DNA of 62,070 nt. Origin: a virus. Location: IMG/VR virus record IMGVR_UViG_3300020183_000077, positions 1 to 62,070 of that record; one strand, 5' to 3'. The notes under the pieces were generated by a model. The model saw only the letters and a list, made by a program, of their open reading frames with translations. It ran no database searches and was not told where the DNA came from. Below are positions 42,608 to 50,066 of the stretch, in pieces. The position numbers and the translations under genes were made by a program. The number at the start of each line of letters is the position of its first letter. Position 1 is the stretch's first letter.

Positions 42608-43744
42608 ATGCCCACTAAATCTAACATTATGACCGACCAAGCAATCTCCATTCTGAAGGAAAAGTTTGGCACCGAGTTTGGTGTCGATGCTGTCAAAGAA
42701 GTGGCAGATGAACTGAATACTTCTTATGCGACTCTCTCCAAGTATCTGAATCAATACAAGGTGGGTCGTGGTAAATGGAATCTGGAGCAAACCGTGCAAG
42801 ACCTAGAAGAAACTTACAACTCTGCTGCTGCAGAAGGTTCCGATACGGTTCCTGGTGTGGCAACTATGAATTCTGTCGTTCAAAATCTTATTCCCAATAA
42901 AGATGCTACCTTCGTCAGCTTTGGTAACTTTTCGGATATTAAGAAAGTTATTCAGTCTGGTCTATTCTATCCTGCTTTCATCACTGGTCTTTCTGGTAAC
43001 GGAAAAACTTTCGGTGTGGAACAGTCTTGTGCCCAACTTGGTCGGGAACTGATTCGTGTCAACATTACTGTTGAAACTGATGAGGATGACTTGATTGGTG
43101 GTTTCCGTCTTGTAAATGGGGAAACAGTATGGCATAACGGTCCTGTTGTAGAAGCAATGGAACGAGGTGCTATCCTCCTGCTGGATGAGATTGACCTGGC
43201 ATCTAACAAGATTATGTGTCTGCAATCTGTCCTTGAGGGTAAGGGTGTATTCCTCAAGAAAATCGGTAAGCACGTTGTGCCTAAAGCAGGTTTCAATGTG
43301 ATTGCAACTGCGAACACCAAGGGTAAGGGTTCTGATGATGGTCGTTTCATTGGCACCAATGTTCTCAACGAGGCATTCCTGGAACGATTCCCTATCACCT
43401 TTGAGCAGGAGTATCCTACAATCAGTGTTGAGACTAAAATCTTGACTAAAGTTGCAGAATCTCTTAATATTCCTATGATTGGTGAGCATATTGATTTCAT
43501 CAAGCACCTTTGCACTTGGTCTGAGATTATTCGTAAGACCTTCAACGATGGTGGTATTGATGAAGTCATCAGCACTCGTCGTCTGGTTCATATCATTAAG
43601 GCATATTCTATCTTCGGTAAGAAGGACAAAGCAATCAAGGTTTGTCTGAATCGTTTTGATGATGAAACCAAAACAACCTTTGTTGAGTTGTATGACAAAA
43701 TCGATGCTGAATTTAAGCAACCCGACACAGAGGAGGTGGGGTAA
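42608..43744 (+). CDS. cobS: CobS-like AAA+ ATPase
   Basis: 378 aa. Walker A GLSGNGKTFG and Walker B ILLLDEIDLAS, with ATANTKGKG and a RLVHIIKAYSIF lid helix, as in the MoxR/CobS AAA family. CobS is a small subunit of aerobic cobaltochelatase in bacteria; in cyanophages it is widespread but its substrate is uncertain. Here a CobT-like protein is also encoded. The N-terminal 60 residues are a helical domain (VKEVADELNTSYATLSKYLN). A start at 42629 (ATGACCGAC) is equally possible. Confidence 0.85.
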   Translation: MPTKSNIMTDQAISILKEKFGTEFGVDAVKEVADELNTSYATLSKYLNQYKVGRGKWNLEQTVQDLEETYNSAAAEGSDTVPGVATMNSVVQNLIPNKDATFVSFGNFSDIKKVIQSGLFYPAFITGLSGNGKTFGVEQSCAQLGRELIRVNITVETDEDDLIGGFRLVNGETVWHNGPVVEAMERGAILLLDEIDLASNKIMCLQSVLEGKGVFLKKIGKHVVPKAGFNVIATANTKGKGSDDGRFIGTNVLNEAFLERFPITFEQEYPTISVETKILTKVAESLNIPMIGEHIDFIKHLCTWSEIIRKTFNDGGIDEVISTRRLVHIIKAYSIFGKKDKAIKVCLNRFDDETKTTFVELYDKIDAEFKQPDTEEVG

Positions 43745-43793
43745 ACCCCCTTCCTGACTATATAAAAACGACCCTTCTACCCTTTTTCTTCCT

Positions 43794-43940
43794 ATGAGTT
43801 CCCTTTTCTTCGAGAAAGACGCAGATTCAATCTATGAGGAGTATCAGGTTACTTCTGAGAGTTCTAATGAGCAGCAGCAAGACGAAGAAGAATATAGAGA
43901 AGATAGAATGGAACAGATGATTTCCAGACACGGTTACTGA
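43794..43940 (+). CDS. small acidic hypothetical protein (48 aa)
   Basis: ATG 43794, rich in Glu, Gln and Ser, ending EQMISRHGY. No family recognised. First of a run of small genes after cobS. Confidence 0.5.
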   Translation: MSSLFFEKDADSIYEEYQVTSESSNEQQQDEEEYREDRMEQMISRHGY

Positions 43941-43950
43941 TGGGGGTTTT

Positions 43951-44091
43951 ATGTTTCAAGAAGTAGAACAAAAAGTTAAACAAGAACAAATTGAAGACTT
44001 AAAGCAGTTTGCTCAGTATCTTGGAGTTGATTTTGAAGATTACCTAGAGTATCTTCATCCTGATGTTGATTTTGATGATTATTCACGGTAA
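43951..44091 (+). CDS. small acidic hypothetical protein (46 aa)
   Basis: ATG 43951. Helical (EQIEDLKQFAQYLGVDFEDY) and strongly acidic at the C terminus (DVDFDDYSR). Three bases before the next gene. Function unknown. Confidence 0.5.
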   Translation: MFQEVEQKVKQEQIEDLKQFAQYLGVDFEDYLEYLHPDVDFDDYSR

Positions 44092-44093
44092 TT

Positions 44094-44261
44094 ATGTCTG
44101 AAGAAGTGATGGATGGTTACATTAGTTCAAATGGTCTTTGGGCTGCTGTGCCTTATGGCAAAAAATACATTTCCATTTATAATGGAGAGCAAATTTGCCT
44201 GCATAATAATTTAGAGACTGCTAAAAAATTTATTCAAAAACAAAATAGAGGAAAGAAATGA
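44094..44261 (+). CDS. small hypothetical protein (55 aa)
   Basis: ATG 44094. Beta-rich first half (YISSNGLWAAVPYGKKYISI) and a helical basic tail. Overlaps the next gene by ATGA. Function unknown. Confidence 0.55.
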   Translation: MSEEVMDGYISSNGLWAAVPYGKKYISIYNGEQICLHNNLETAKKFIQKQNRGKK

Positions 44262-44503
44262 TTACTCTAATTTATAATTTACAACAAGATGAAGACAGAG
44301 TAACTGTAACTGCAGTAGTTGAAGATGCTAGAGTAGTTTTTCCTGCAACTAGATTTGAACCAGAAGAGTATGGTCCTGCATTGTGTGAGGCAGCTTTTTA
44401 TCTAGATGAAGGAGAACTACTCCCAAAAGATGATGAAGAATTGATTACTTACCTAGAAAGTTTAAACTTGGATTGGGAAGTAATTTCTATGGATGATTAT
44501 TAA
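44258..44503 (+). CDS. acidic hypothetical protein (81 aa)
   Basis: Glu/Asp-rich (EPEEYGPALCEAAFYLDEGE), beta-strand start LIYNLQQDEDRVTVTAV. No family recognised. Followed by a 40-base gap, then another small gene. Confidence 0.6.
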   Translation: MITLIYNLQQDEDRVTVTAVVEDARVVFPATRFEPEEYGPALCEAAFYLDEGELLPKDDEELITYLESLNLDWEVISMDDY

Positions 44504-44544
44504 AAAATATCAAGGTTAAATATTAATAGAACTGAGGTAAAGAA

Positions 44545-44715
44545 ATGGTTGTACTATTATCAACAACCATAATAACTTGCACCCAAGCACTGAGCTTAAT
44601 TAATAGAGTCTCTACTGTTGTAGGATTGACGGATATACAAAGAAAAGAAATAGTGCTAGAGTTAAAAAAGATAATTCCGTCTTGCCCAGTTAAAATAAAC
44701 AACAAGGAGAAATAA
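44545..44715 (+). CDS. small protein with hydrophobic N terminus (56 aa)
   Basis: ATG 44545 after GAGGTAAAGAA. Starts with a hydrophobic segment (VVLLSTTIITCTQALSLI) that could be a signal or membrane anchor, then a basic, amphipathic tail. One base before the next ATG. Function unknown. Confidence 0.5.
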   Translation: MVVLLSTTIITCTQALSLINRVSTVVGLTDIQRKEIVLELKKIIPSCPVKINNKEK

Positions 44716-44716
44716 T

Positions 44717-44914
44717 ATGGAAAAACCATATTTTATGTACGATGCTGAGTCAAAAAAAGACAAATGGAATCGTGGTCTGGATTTATTCATTGAGAGTGTA
44801 CATAAACCAGATAGTGAACTGAGGCAAGCGGCACACGATCAAAAGTGCTTTCATGAATTGATGGACGTGAGAGAAAACGTTCTGGAGTATCTTAAAACTA
44901 TTAGATGGTACTGA
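44717..44914 (+). CDS. hypothetical protein (65 aa)
   Basis: Helical, charged (SKKDKWNRGLDLFIESVHKP). RBS AAGGAGAA 8 bases upstream. Overlaps the next gene by TGATG. Function unknown. Confidence 0.55.
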   Translation: MEKPYFMYDAESKKDKWNRGLDLFIESVHKPDSELRQAAHDQKCFHELMDVRENVLEYLKTIRWY

Positions 44915-45486
44915 TGGAAGACTACAACCCTTCATTTGAAATTCTTCATTTTTCTTACCGTAATTGGAAATCATATCATGAGCAAGGTTGTTATAATGTG
45001 AACCTTGTCTTTCGTGCATCTGATACTGATGATGAATATTACAGTTCAAAGCAAAGATTTATGTACGAGACAGAAGAATGGCATAAATCTGAAATTGTTC
45101 AAGACCTTGAACTAGAAAAAAAATACATATATGGTCTTAAAGCAAAAATTAAAAAAACAGGCAAAGATTTGTTTGATGATTGGAAAGAAGAAAAAGAAAG
45201 TGAAGATTTTGACCCAAATGAGTTAGTTGAAATTGATATTGTAAATGAGGAGGGAATAGATAGAGAAGATGTTTATATTGAAGGGTATCAAAGAAACGAC
45301 TCAATGATGCTTCAATATGTTGAAAAATTCAATGTATTTCGTTTTTATGAATTTTTTGAAATTAATCCAGCAACAAAAGGAATTATTGAATATATTGAAG
45401 AATTGAAAGGATTGACTAATCCCGATCAATATCATGCTGGACAATTTCTGAGAGCAATTAAATCTTTAGAAAATTGGTGGGATTAG
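44914..45486 (+). CDS. hypothetical protein (190 aa)
   Basis: Acidic protein with alternating strands and helices (FEILHFSYRNWKSYHEQG, then ELVEIDIVNEEGIDREDVYI) and a helix-rich C terminus. ATG 44914 is preferred because it overlaps the previous stop; ATG 44905 is the alternative. No family recognised. Confidence 0.65.
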   Translation: MEDYNPSFEILHFSYRNWKSYHEQGCYNVNLVFRASDTDDEYYSSKQRFMYETEEWHKSEIVQDLELEKKYIYGLKAKIKKTGKDLFDDWKEEKESEDFDPNELVEIDIVNEEGIDREDVYIEGYQRNDSMMLQYVEKFNVFRFYEFFEINPATKGIIEYIEELKGLTNPDQYHAGQFLRAIKSLENWWD

Positions 45487-45487
45487 A

Positions 45488-45727
45488 ATGGAAATCTACT
45501 ATTTTTGGTTTTTTCTTTTTGCTGTAACAGCATACTTCATTGTTACAGATGAAAGTGTTGTTAAACTTGTAAATTATACAAATAAGTTATTGAGATTTCA
45601 ATATGAAAAAACTAAGTGGTGGTTAATATATAATCCAAAAACACCTTGGGCAAGATATTCAATGCATCGTCGTTCGATGAGACTTGCAGAAGAATTACTA
45701 AAAGACTTAGAATCAAAATCTAAATAA
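45488..45727 (+). CDS. single-span membrane protein (79 aa)
   Basis: Residues 4-20 are one hydrophobic segment (YYFWFFLFAVTAYFIV), followed by a basic, Lys/Trp-rich cytoplasmic tail. Predicted one-pass inner-membrane protein; function unknown. Confidence 0.6.
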   Translation: MEIYYFWFFLFAVTAYFIVTDESVVKLVNYTNKLLRFQYEKTKWWLIYNPKTPWARYSMHRRSMRLAEELLKDLESKSK

Positions 45728-45750
45728 AAAATATAACAATTTGATTAATT

Positions 45751-46434
45751 ATGGAAATTACTAGACAATTTCAATACGATCTTCCCGACGATTATCTATC
45801 ATATGAAACTACTTTGGGATTGAAAGCCGATTGGACTTATACTGGACCAGAAAAAGTTTGGGTCTTTGTAGATAAAGAGACAAATAAATTAATAAGACAG
45901 GAGGGTTTTATAGAATATCTTGATGATATTGACTGTGAATTTCAACTTGTTGCAATGGAAAGACGTGCAGGATTAGGGTCATATGTAGTCTTGCTTGATT
46001 TTGAAAATGATCCATTGCTTCTTGCAGCAGTTGCAGTGCCTCCTCCAGATATGAAAGATATGGAAGTAAAAAATTATTATCATCATGAAACTGGTGAATG
46101 GATTTATGCCAGACCAAATCCAACTACACCTTGTCATACGATTGAGATTGGAGAGTGTGAATATGATTTTGAACAAAAAGAATGGAAAAAACCATACCCT
46201 TGGAAGAAACCACATCTGAATAGAGAAGACTATATAATTGGTTATAAAAATCAATTAGAATTTCTACAAAAATTAGATACCTCAAATTTCAGTGAAAAGC
46301 AAAAAGAATTATGGCAAAAATTCATGCCAGAGTATGAAAATCTTTTAGTGAAATATGAAAGATATCTAGATACTCCTTGGATGATTAGGGGACCAGAAAT
46401 TCCCATTTACAGTAAAGATTGGGATACTTTGTGA
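45751..46434 (+). CDS. tail-assembly-chaperone-like hypothetical protein (227 aa)
   Basis: Begins with a DLPDDYLSYETTL element and ends WMIRGPEIPIYSKDWDTL. A central CEYDFEQKEWKKPYPWKKPH segment followed by a YKNQLEFLQKLDTS helix is reminiscent of phage tail fibre assembly chaperone C termini, but this is a guess. No family firmly recognised. Confidence 0.55.
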   Translation: MEITRQFQYDLPDDYLSYETTLGLKADWTYTGPEKVWVFVDKETNKLIRQEGFIEYLDDIDCEFQLVAMERRAGLGSYVVLLDFENDPLLLAAVAVPPPDMKDMEVKNYYHHETGEWIYARPNPTTPCHTIEIGECEYDFEQKEWKKPYPWKKPHLNREDYIIGYKNQLEFLQKLDTSNFSEKQKELWQKFMPEYENLLVKYERYLDTPWMIRGPEIPIYSKDWDTL

Positions 46435-46436
46435 AA

Positions 46437-46444
46437 AATAAATA
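46437..46444 (+). promoter_or_regulatory. putative late promoter
   Basis: AATAAATA directly after the preceding stop, 20 bases before ATG 46465. Confidence 0.45.
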
Positions 46445-46464
46445 ACCATGTTAGAGGATAAAAC

Positions 46465-46779
46465 ATGCTTTCTACACAATACCGTCTTCGTCTTGAAGCA
46501 ATCTGCGATAAGATTATAATGCACGAAGAAGTATCTTTAGATGATATGATTTGGGCAGAAAAACTTGCTAAAGCAAATCGCACAGCAGGAACAATACTGC
46601 GTCAAGCAAGACGTAGGGCAGAGAACCCAGATATGAATGAAATGGATGATTTTCTCAATCAACTTGATATTGGTGGATTTGGAAATGAGAGGTTTGGCAA
46701 GAGAGGATTTGATAGTATTGATGATATGTTAGATTGGTGGACTGAAGATAAACCAGATGACTGGAGGCAGAGAGACTAA
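46465..46779 (+). CDS. conserved hypothetical protein (104 aa)
   Basis: Helical (RLEAICDKIIMHEEVSLDDM, AKANRTAGTILRQARRRAEN) with an acidic, Trp-rich C terminus (DMLDWWTEDKPDDW). Shares a base with the glutaredoxin gene. Recurs next to glutaredoxin in cyanophages, from memory; function unknown. Confidence 0.65.
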   Translation: MLSTQYRLRLEAICDKIIMHEEVSLDDMIWAEKLAKANRTAGTILRQARRRAENPDMNEMDDFLNQLDIGGFGNERFGKRGFDSIDDMLDWWTEDKPDDWRQRD

Positions 46780-47012
46780 TGCAGGCAGTTCTTTATACAG
46801 ATGGAAGTCAAGAGTGTGAACGCATTCGTATGCTTCTTAAAAGTTTGGGTGGAGAGTATTTAGAGTATCAACTTGGTGTTGATTTTAGTGATAGACAATT
46901 CAGAGCAGAATTTGGAAAGGATGCCGTATATCCTCAGATTACAATTAACCATGAACATATTGGTAGTCTTAAAGAAACACTACAATACTTCAAAGAGAGA
47001 AACTTAATTTGA
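46779..47012 (+). CDS. glutaredoxin-like protein lacking the N-terminal active Cys
   Basis: 77 aa, thioredoxin-fold. First strand QAVLYTDGSQECERIRMLLK aligns with the glutaredoxin CPYC segment, but reads S-Q-E-C: the usual nucleophilic first Cys is Ser10 and only C13 remains. The cis-Pro loop YPQITIN and IGSLKETLQYF match glutaredoxins. In T4-like phages glutaredoxin can reduce the phage ribonucleotide reductase; the altered site makes that uncertain. Confidence 0.8.
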   Translation: MQAVLYTDGSQECERIRMLLKSLGGEYLEYQLGVDFSDRQFRAEFGKDAVYPQITINHEHIGSLKETLQYFKERNLI

Positions 47013-47021
47013 ACTACCTAT

Positions 47022-47049
47022 TGACAAATACAAACCATAGGTGTACAGT
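47022..47049 (+). promoter_or_regulatory. sigma-70 promoter
   Basis: TTGACA (47022-47027), 16-base spacer, TACAGT (47044-47049). About 20 bases before ATG 47068. Confidence 0.6.
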
Positions 47050-47067
47050 AAATGTATATACTTTTTT

Positions 47068-47277
47068 ATGATGAACTATAAACCTTATACTTTAGAGTGG
47101 TCAAGAAAAAGATACTTAAATGAAGCAATTCAAAAGTATTTTGAATCTGGAGTTGATGCCGAAATTATCATTGATGATATTATTGATTGTTTAAGTGAAA
47201 CAATGTCATACCATAATACGCAATCAGAAAGGATTAAAATTGTTATGGATTCAATTAATAAATTTCGCAGTGACTGA
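47068..47277 (+). CDS. small helical hypothetical protein (69 aa)
   Basis: First gene after the promoter at 47022. Helical (YTLEWSRKRYLNEAIQKYFE, IIIDDIIDCLSETMSYHNTQ). ATG 47068 or 47071 preferred over GTG 47041, which lies inside the -10. Function unknown. Confidence 0.55.
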   Translation: MMNYKPYTLEWSRKRYLNEAIQKYFESGVDAEIIIDDIIDCLSETMSYHNTQSERIKIVMDSINKFRSD

Positions 47278-47497
47278 AAGTTCTTTTGTGCCGCCATTTG
47301 TTATTGGTGAAAACGTAGAATTTATTGGATGCCCAAAGGAGCAAATCCATTGGGGCAACAACGATGACCCCAATGGATTTTTGATTGTCGGAAAAACTTA
47401 TAAAGTAACCAAAGTAGATATTCATTCTCAGCATACAAAAATTTCAGTTGAGGGAGTAGTTGGAAGATTTAATAGTGTGTGCTTTGCCAGTCTTTAA
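47270..47497 (+). CDS. small SH3-like hypothetical protein (75 aa)
   Basis: GTG 47270 overlaps the previous stop. Begins TESSFVPPFVIGENVEFIG and has the strand pattern YKVTKVDIHSQHTKISVEGV, like a small beta-barrel. No family confirmed. A longer frame starts upstream at 47195 but overlaps the previous gene entirely. Confidence 0.5.
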   Translation: MTESSFVPPFVIGENVEFIGCPKEQIHWGNNDDPNGFLIVGKTYKVTKVDIHSQHTKISVEGVVGRFNSVCFASL

Positions 47498-47535
47498 ACT
47501 GTCACAGTACCTGCCTCACTGACCCTAAACCGTGC

Positions 47536-47541
47536 TATAAT
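47536..47541 (+). promoter_or_regulatory. extended -10 promoter of the RlpA-like gene
   Basis: GTGCTATAAT, followed by AAAGAGGAAGAAG before ATG 47571. No clear -35. Confidence 0.55.
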
Positions 47542-47570
47542 AAAGAGGAAGAAGACAATACTCTTTCTTG

Positions 47571-47885
47571 ATGATTGGAACCTTGATTGCTGGACTGACT
47601 TGTGGTATCGCAACTTTTTACGGAGTCGGAGATGGATTTCATGGACAAACTACGGCAAATGGTGAGCGGTTTGATGCTTATCGTTGGACTGCAGCTCATC
47701 CTTATCTACCTATGGGTACACGCATACGAGTAACTAATCAAGATAATTTAAAACAAGTAGTTGTTCGTATCAATGACAGAGGACCTTATTCACATGCAGA
47801 TTTGGATTTAAGTTATGCTGCATTTAGCCATATTGCTTCTCCTCGTCGGGGGAATGCTGTTGTATGTTTCCGTATTATTGGGTAA
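47571..47885 (+). CDS. RlpA-like double-psi beta-barrel protein
   Basis: 104 aa. Nearly the whole protein is an RlpA/DPBB domain: ATFYGVGDGFHGQTTANGERF, TAAHPYLPMGTRIRVTNQDN and VVVRINDRGPYSHADLDLSY. Glu of ANGE, His of AAHP and Asp of INDRGP are the residues used by RlpA lytic transglycosylases. The N terminus (IGTLIAGLTCGIA) is only weakly hydrophobic, so export is uncertain. It may act on peptidoglycan late in infection or be a virion-independent lysis aid; inference. Confidence 0.75.
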   Translation: MIGTLIAGLTCGIATFYGVGDGFHGQTTANGERFDAYRWTAAHPYLPMGTRIRVTNQDNLKQVVVRINDRGPYSHADLDLSYAAFSHIASPRRGNAVVCFRIIG

Positions 47886-47890
47886 TAAAA

Positions 47891-48157
47891 ATGACTGAAA
47901 AAAAACCTGCTGCAAAGAAGACTACTTCTAAGAAAGTAGCAACCCCAAAGAAAAAACAACCTCAACTAAAAATTACGGAGTCTGATAAACAAACATTTCC
48001 TTATAGTCAATTTCCTGTTAAAATCATTCATAAAGATGGTAAGGATTTATGTGAAACAAAAACCTGCTATTTTCAGAGTGAGCATTATGCACAAAAATAT
48101 ATTGTAAGATGCAACTTTAAAAAATCAGACTATCAAATTTTTATAAAGAAATCATGA
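47891..48157 (+). CDS. Lys/Ala-rich hypothetical protein (88 aa)
   Basis: Basic low-complexity N terminus (KKPAAKKTTSKKVATPKKKQ), like histone H1-type tails, then a folded domain with YSQFPVKIIHKDGKDLC and CNFKKSDYQIFIKKS. Possible nucleic-acid binding. ATG 47891 chosen; an upstream ATG 47864 overlaps the RlpA-like gene. Confidence 0.6.
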   Translation: MTEKKPAAKKTTSKKVATPKKKQPQLKITESDKQTFPYSQFPVKIIHKDGKDLCETKTCYFQSEHYAQKYIVRCNFKKSDYQIFIKKS

Positions 48158-48831
48158 TTGACGATCAACATAAATTTGAATATGAGTTTAATTCTCACTG
48201 GTTTAATTCACCTGGTTATTTGACATGCACTGTTCCAGAGTGCGTCAAAGAGGAAATTCAAAATTTAATAAAAGAGATTGAAAATGGTGATGTTGAAGTT
48301 ACTGATTATAGAGGTAAACTTGCAGGACATTTAGGTAAAGAAACTTCTCTCCCAATTCAACCAAGGTTAAAATATCTGGTTGAAACAATGTGCTATGAAT
48401 ATGATAAAGTTTTTTTAAATGGAAAAACTGCAGTACATCATATGTACACTGAAAAAGAGTTTAATAGTGGTTGGAAATATGAACTAAAAACTTTGTGGAT
48501 TAACTATGCAAAAAAACATGATTTTAATCCTACTCATAATCACTCTGGACTTTACTCATTTGTTATTTGGGTTCAAATACCATATGATTTAAATGAAGAG
48601 TTGTCCGTTTATCCTGCTAATGGAAATCAAACATCATTATTTTCATTCAGATATATAGATTATCTTGGAGAAATCGTCTCTCATAATTTGAATATAAGCA
48701 AGTCATGGGAATGGGAAATGGCACTATTTCCTGCAAAATTACATCATGGAGTAAATCCTTTTTATACAAGTGATGGAACTAGGATATCAATTTCTGGAAA
48801 CATTTATTCGACATTAACTAATGAAAATTAA
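48154..48831 (+). CDS. 2OG-Fe(II) oxygenase family protein (3 of 5)
   Basis: 225 aa. TLWINYAKKHDFNPTHNHSG, SFVIWVQIPYDLNEEL, then FPAKLHHGVNPF and GTRISISGNIYST: His pair in THNHSG, distal His in HHGV, Arg in TRIS. Paralogous in pattern to the enzymes at 37851 and 20160. ATG overlaps the previous stop. Substrate unknown. Confidence 0.75.
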   Translation: MIDDQHKFEYEFNSHWFNSPGYLTCTVPECVKEEIQNLIKEIENGDVEVTDYRGKLAGHLGKETSLPIQPRLKYLVETMCYEYDKVFLNGKTAVHHMYTEKEFNSGWKYELKTLWINYAKKHDFNPTHNHSGLYSFVIWVQIPYDLNEELSVYPANGNQTSLFSFRYIDYLGEIVSHNLNISKSWEWEMALFPAKLHHGVNPFYTSDGTRISISGNIYSTLTNEN

Positions 48832-49048
48832 AAATGCCTGGAGATGGTGGGCAAAAGCATTAGGTGAGAAAGTGGGAAAAGATGATAGAGAATCAGATAA
48901 TGTTGCCTATATACGTACTTTCATATTTTTCACCTATCTTATCACCAATTGTTTTATTGTTGCTGGTGTAGTTCGACACTGGAATGATGAAACGCAAATT
49001 ATAATTCAAGTTGAAGAAAAAACTTATGGAACCCCAGTTGTACGATGA
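48821..49048 (+). CDS. single-span membrane protein (75 aa)
   Basis: Basic N terminus (KNAWRWWAKALGEKVGKDDR) then one membrane segment (IFFTYLITNCFIVAGVV) and a short acidic tail. Overlaps both neighbours. Function unknown. Confidence 0.6.
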   Translation: MKIKNAWRWWAKALGEKVGKDDRESDNVAYIRTFIFFTYLITNCFIVAGVVRHWNDETQIIIQVEEKTYGTPVVR

Positions 49049-49232
49049 TTGTTTTTATGTTCAGCAAAAAAAGTATGGTCTATGGTACTCAACTGACAAA
49101 GATGGGAACGGACTTATCACATCTCTCTCTGAAGACCTGTGTGTGGCAGCAACCCGTTTTTACCTTAAAGGACGGCAGGAAGATTTCGTTGAATCCAAAG
49201 TCTATGAGGGGAAAGTAGGAGGAAAGTTGTGA
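49026..49232 (+). CDS. small hypothetical protein (68 aa)
   Basis: ATG 49026, inside the end of the previous gene. Contains KKYGLWYSTDKDGNGLI, then LSEDLCVAATRFYLKGRQE. No family recognised. Overlaps the next gene by GTGA. Confidence 0.55.
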   Translation: MEPQLYDDCFYVQQKKYGLWYSTDKDGNGLITSLSEDLCVAATRFYLKGRQEDFVESKVYEGKVGGKL

Positions 49233-49372
49233 GTGCAGAAAAACAAAGTCTTACTAAACCAATTATAATTCTTTTAAGTATATTAATTTTATTTGACTTA
49301 GCAACTATTGCTGGTATACTTATACATGGAAAAGCAAACTTTCCTGAACTCATTAAGCACTTAAAAACATGA
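49229..49372 (+). CDS. small membrane protein (47 aa)
   Basis: GTG 49229 with a strong AGGAGG site (49217-49222). One hydrophobic span (IIILLSILILFDLATIAGIL), then a short basic tail. ATGA junction with the next gene. Function unknown. Confidence 0.55.
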   Translation: MSAEKQSLTKPIIILLSILILFDLATIAGILIHGKANFPELIKHLKT

Positions 49373-49488
49373 CACAAAGAACTTATACTCAAAAAGATGG
49401 AACCATCTGGGAATGGGAAGAAACAAAAGAAACTGTAGATGCACTTAAAGAATATCAGAAAATAGAAGCAGAAAATAAGAGCAAATGA
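49369..49488 (+). CDS. tiny charged protein (39 aa)
   Basis: ATG 49369 to TGA 49488, coupled on both sides by ATGA overlaps. TQRTYTQKDGTIWEWEETKE then a Lys/Glu helix. Function unknown; support is tight coupling. Confidence 0.45.
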   Translation: MTQRTYTQKDGTIWEWEETKETVDALKEYQKIEAENKSK

Positions 49489-50066
49489 AAATTGAAAATA
49501 TATCTCACAAAATAGATAACTATGATTTAGAATCAACTGTCTATATTTGGGACAATTTTTTATCACAAGAACTTTCTAATTTTTATGATGAAAAAGTTTT
49601 TTGTGATACTAATTGGAGATATATGAATCAAGTAAATGCGGATTATTGCCAGCATACTTTATGGGGAAAAAGTTACTTAACAGAGAAACCAGATTATATT
49701 GATAAGTTAATTTTTTATATTGAAGAGATGTCTGATTTAAAAATAATTAAACCAGAATATATTGGTTTGAATGGACAAACAAAATATATGAATGCTTGTC
49801 CTCATCAAGACTGTAGTTTATCTGATTCTGAAAAAAGTGTTTCTTTCTTATATTATATTGGGTGTGGTGATGCAGATGGTGATTTAATTTTTTACGAAAA
49901 TAATTATAAAAATAACACTTGTTATCCTGGAGAAGAATTAAATCGAATAGAGTTTATAAAAAACAGATTAATCATAATGGATGGACATAAAATGCATTCT
50001 GCAGATGGACCATCAAAAGATACATTGAGAATGTCATTTGTATACAGAGGATTTTATGTTTCTTGA
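49485..50066 (+). CDS. 2OG-Fe(II) oxygenase family protein (4 of 5)
   Basis: 193 aa. NACPHQDCSLSDSEKSVSFL, YYIGCGDADGDLIFYE, RLIIMDGHKMHSADGPS and TLRMSFVYRGF give the H-x-D ... H ... R set of 2OG-Fe(II) dioxygenases (prolyl 4-hydroxylase type). It differs from the family-5 type enzymes at 20160, 37851 and 48154. Directly overlaps a second enzyme of the same type. Substrate unknown. Confidence 0.75.
   Translation: MKIENISHKIDNYDLESTVYIWDNFLSQELSNFYDEKVFCDTNWRYMNQVNADYCQHTLWGKSYLTEKPDYIDKLIFYIEEMSDLKIIKPEYIGLNGQTKYMNACPHQDCSLSDSEKSVSFLYYIGCGDADGDLIFYENNYKNNTCYPGEELNRIEFIKNRLIIMDGHKMHSADGPSKDTLRMSFVYRGFYVS

Noticed and set aside
42962-43720. Minus-strand open frames opposite cobS
   Set aside because: Overlap a conserved AAA ATPase; composition is that of a reversed coding strand.
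39695-43744. Complete cobaltochelatase operon for cobalamin synthesis
   Set aside because: CobS and a CobT-like protein are present, but no CobN or other cobalamin genes are seen, so a chelatase role is not claimed.
43735-43752. GGGG-TAAA-CCCC hairpin at the cobS stop as terminator
   Set aside because: Stem of four G-C pairs, outer pairs mismatched and no T tract directly after; too weak to list as a feature.
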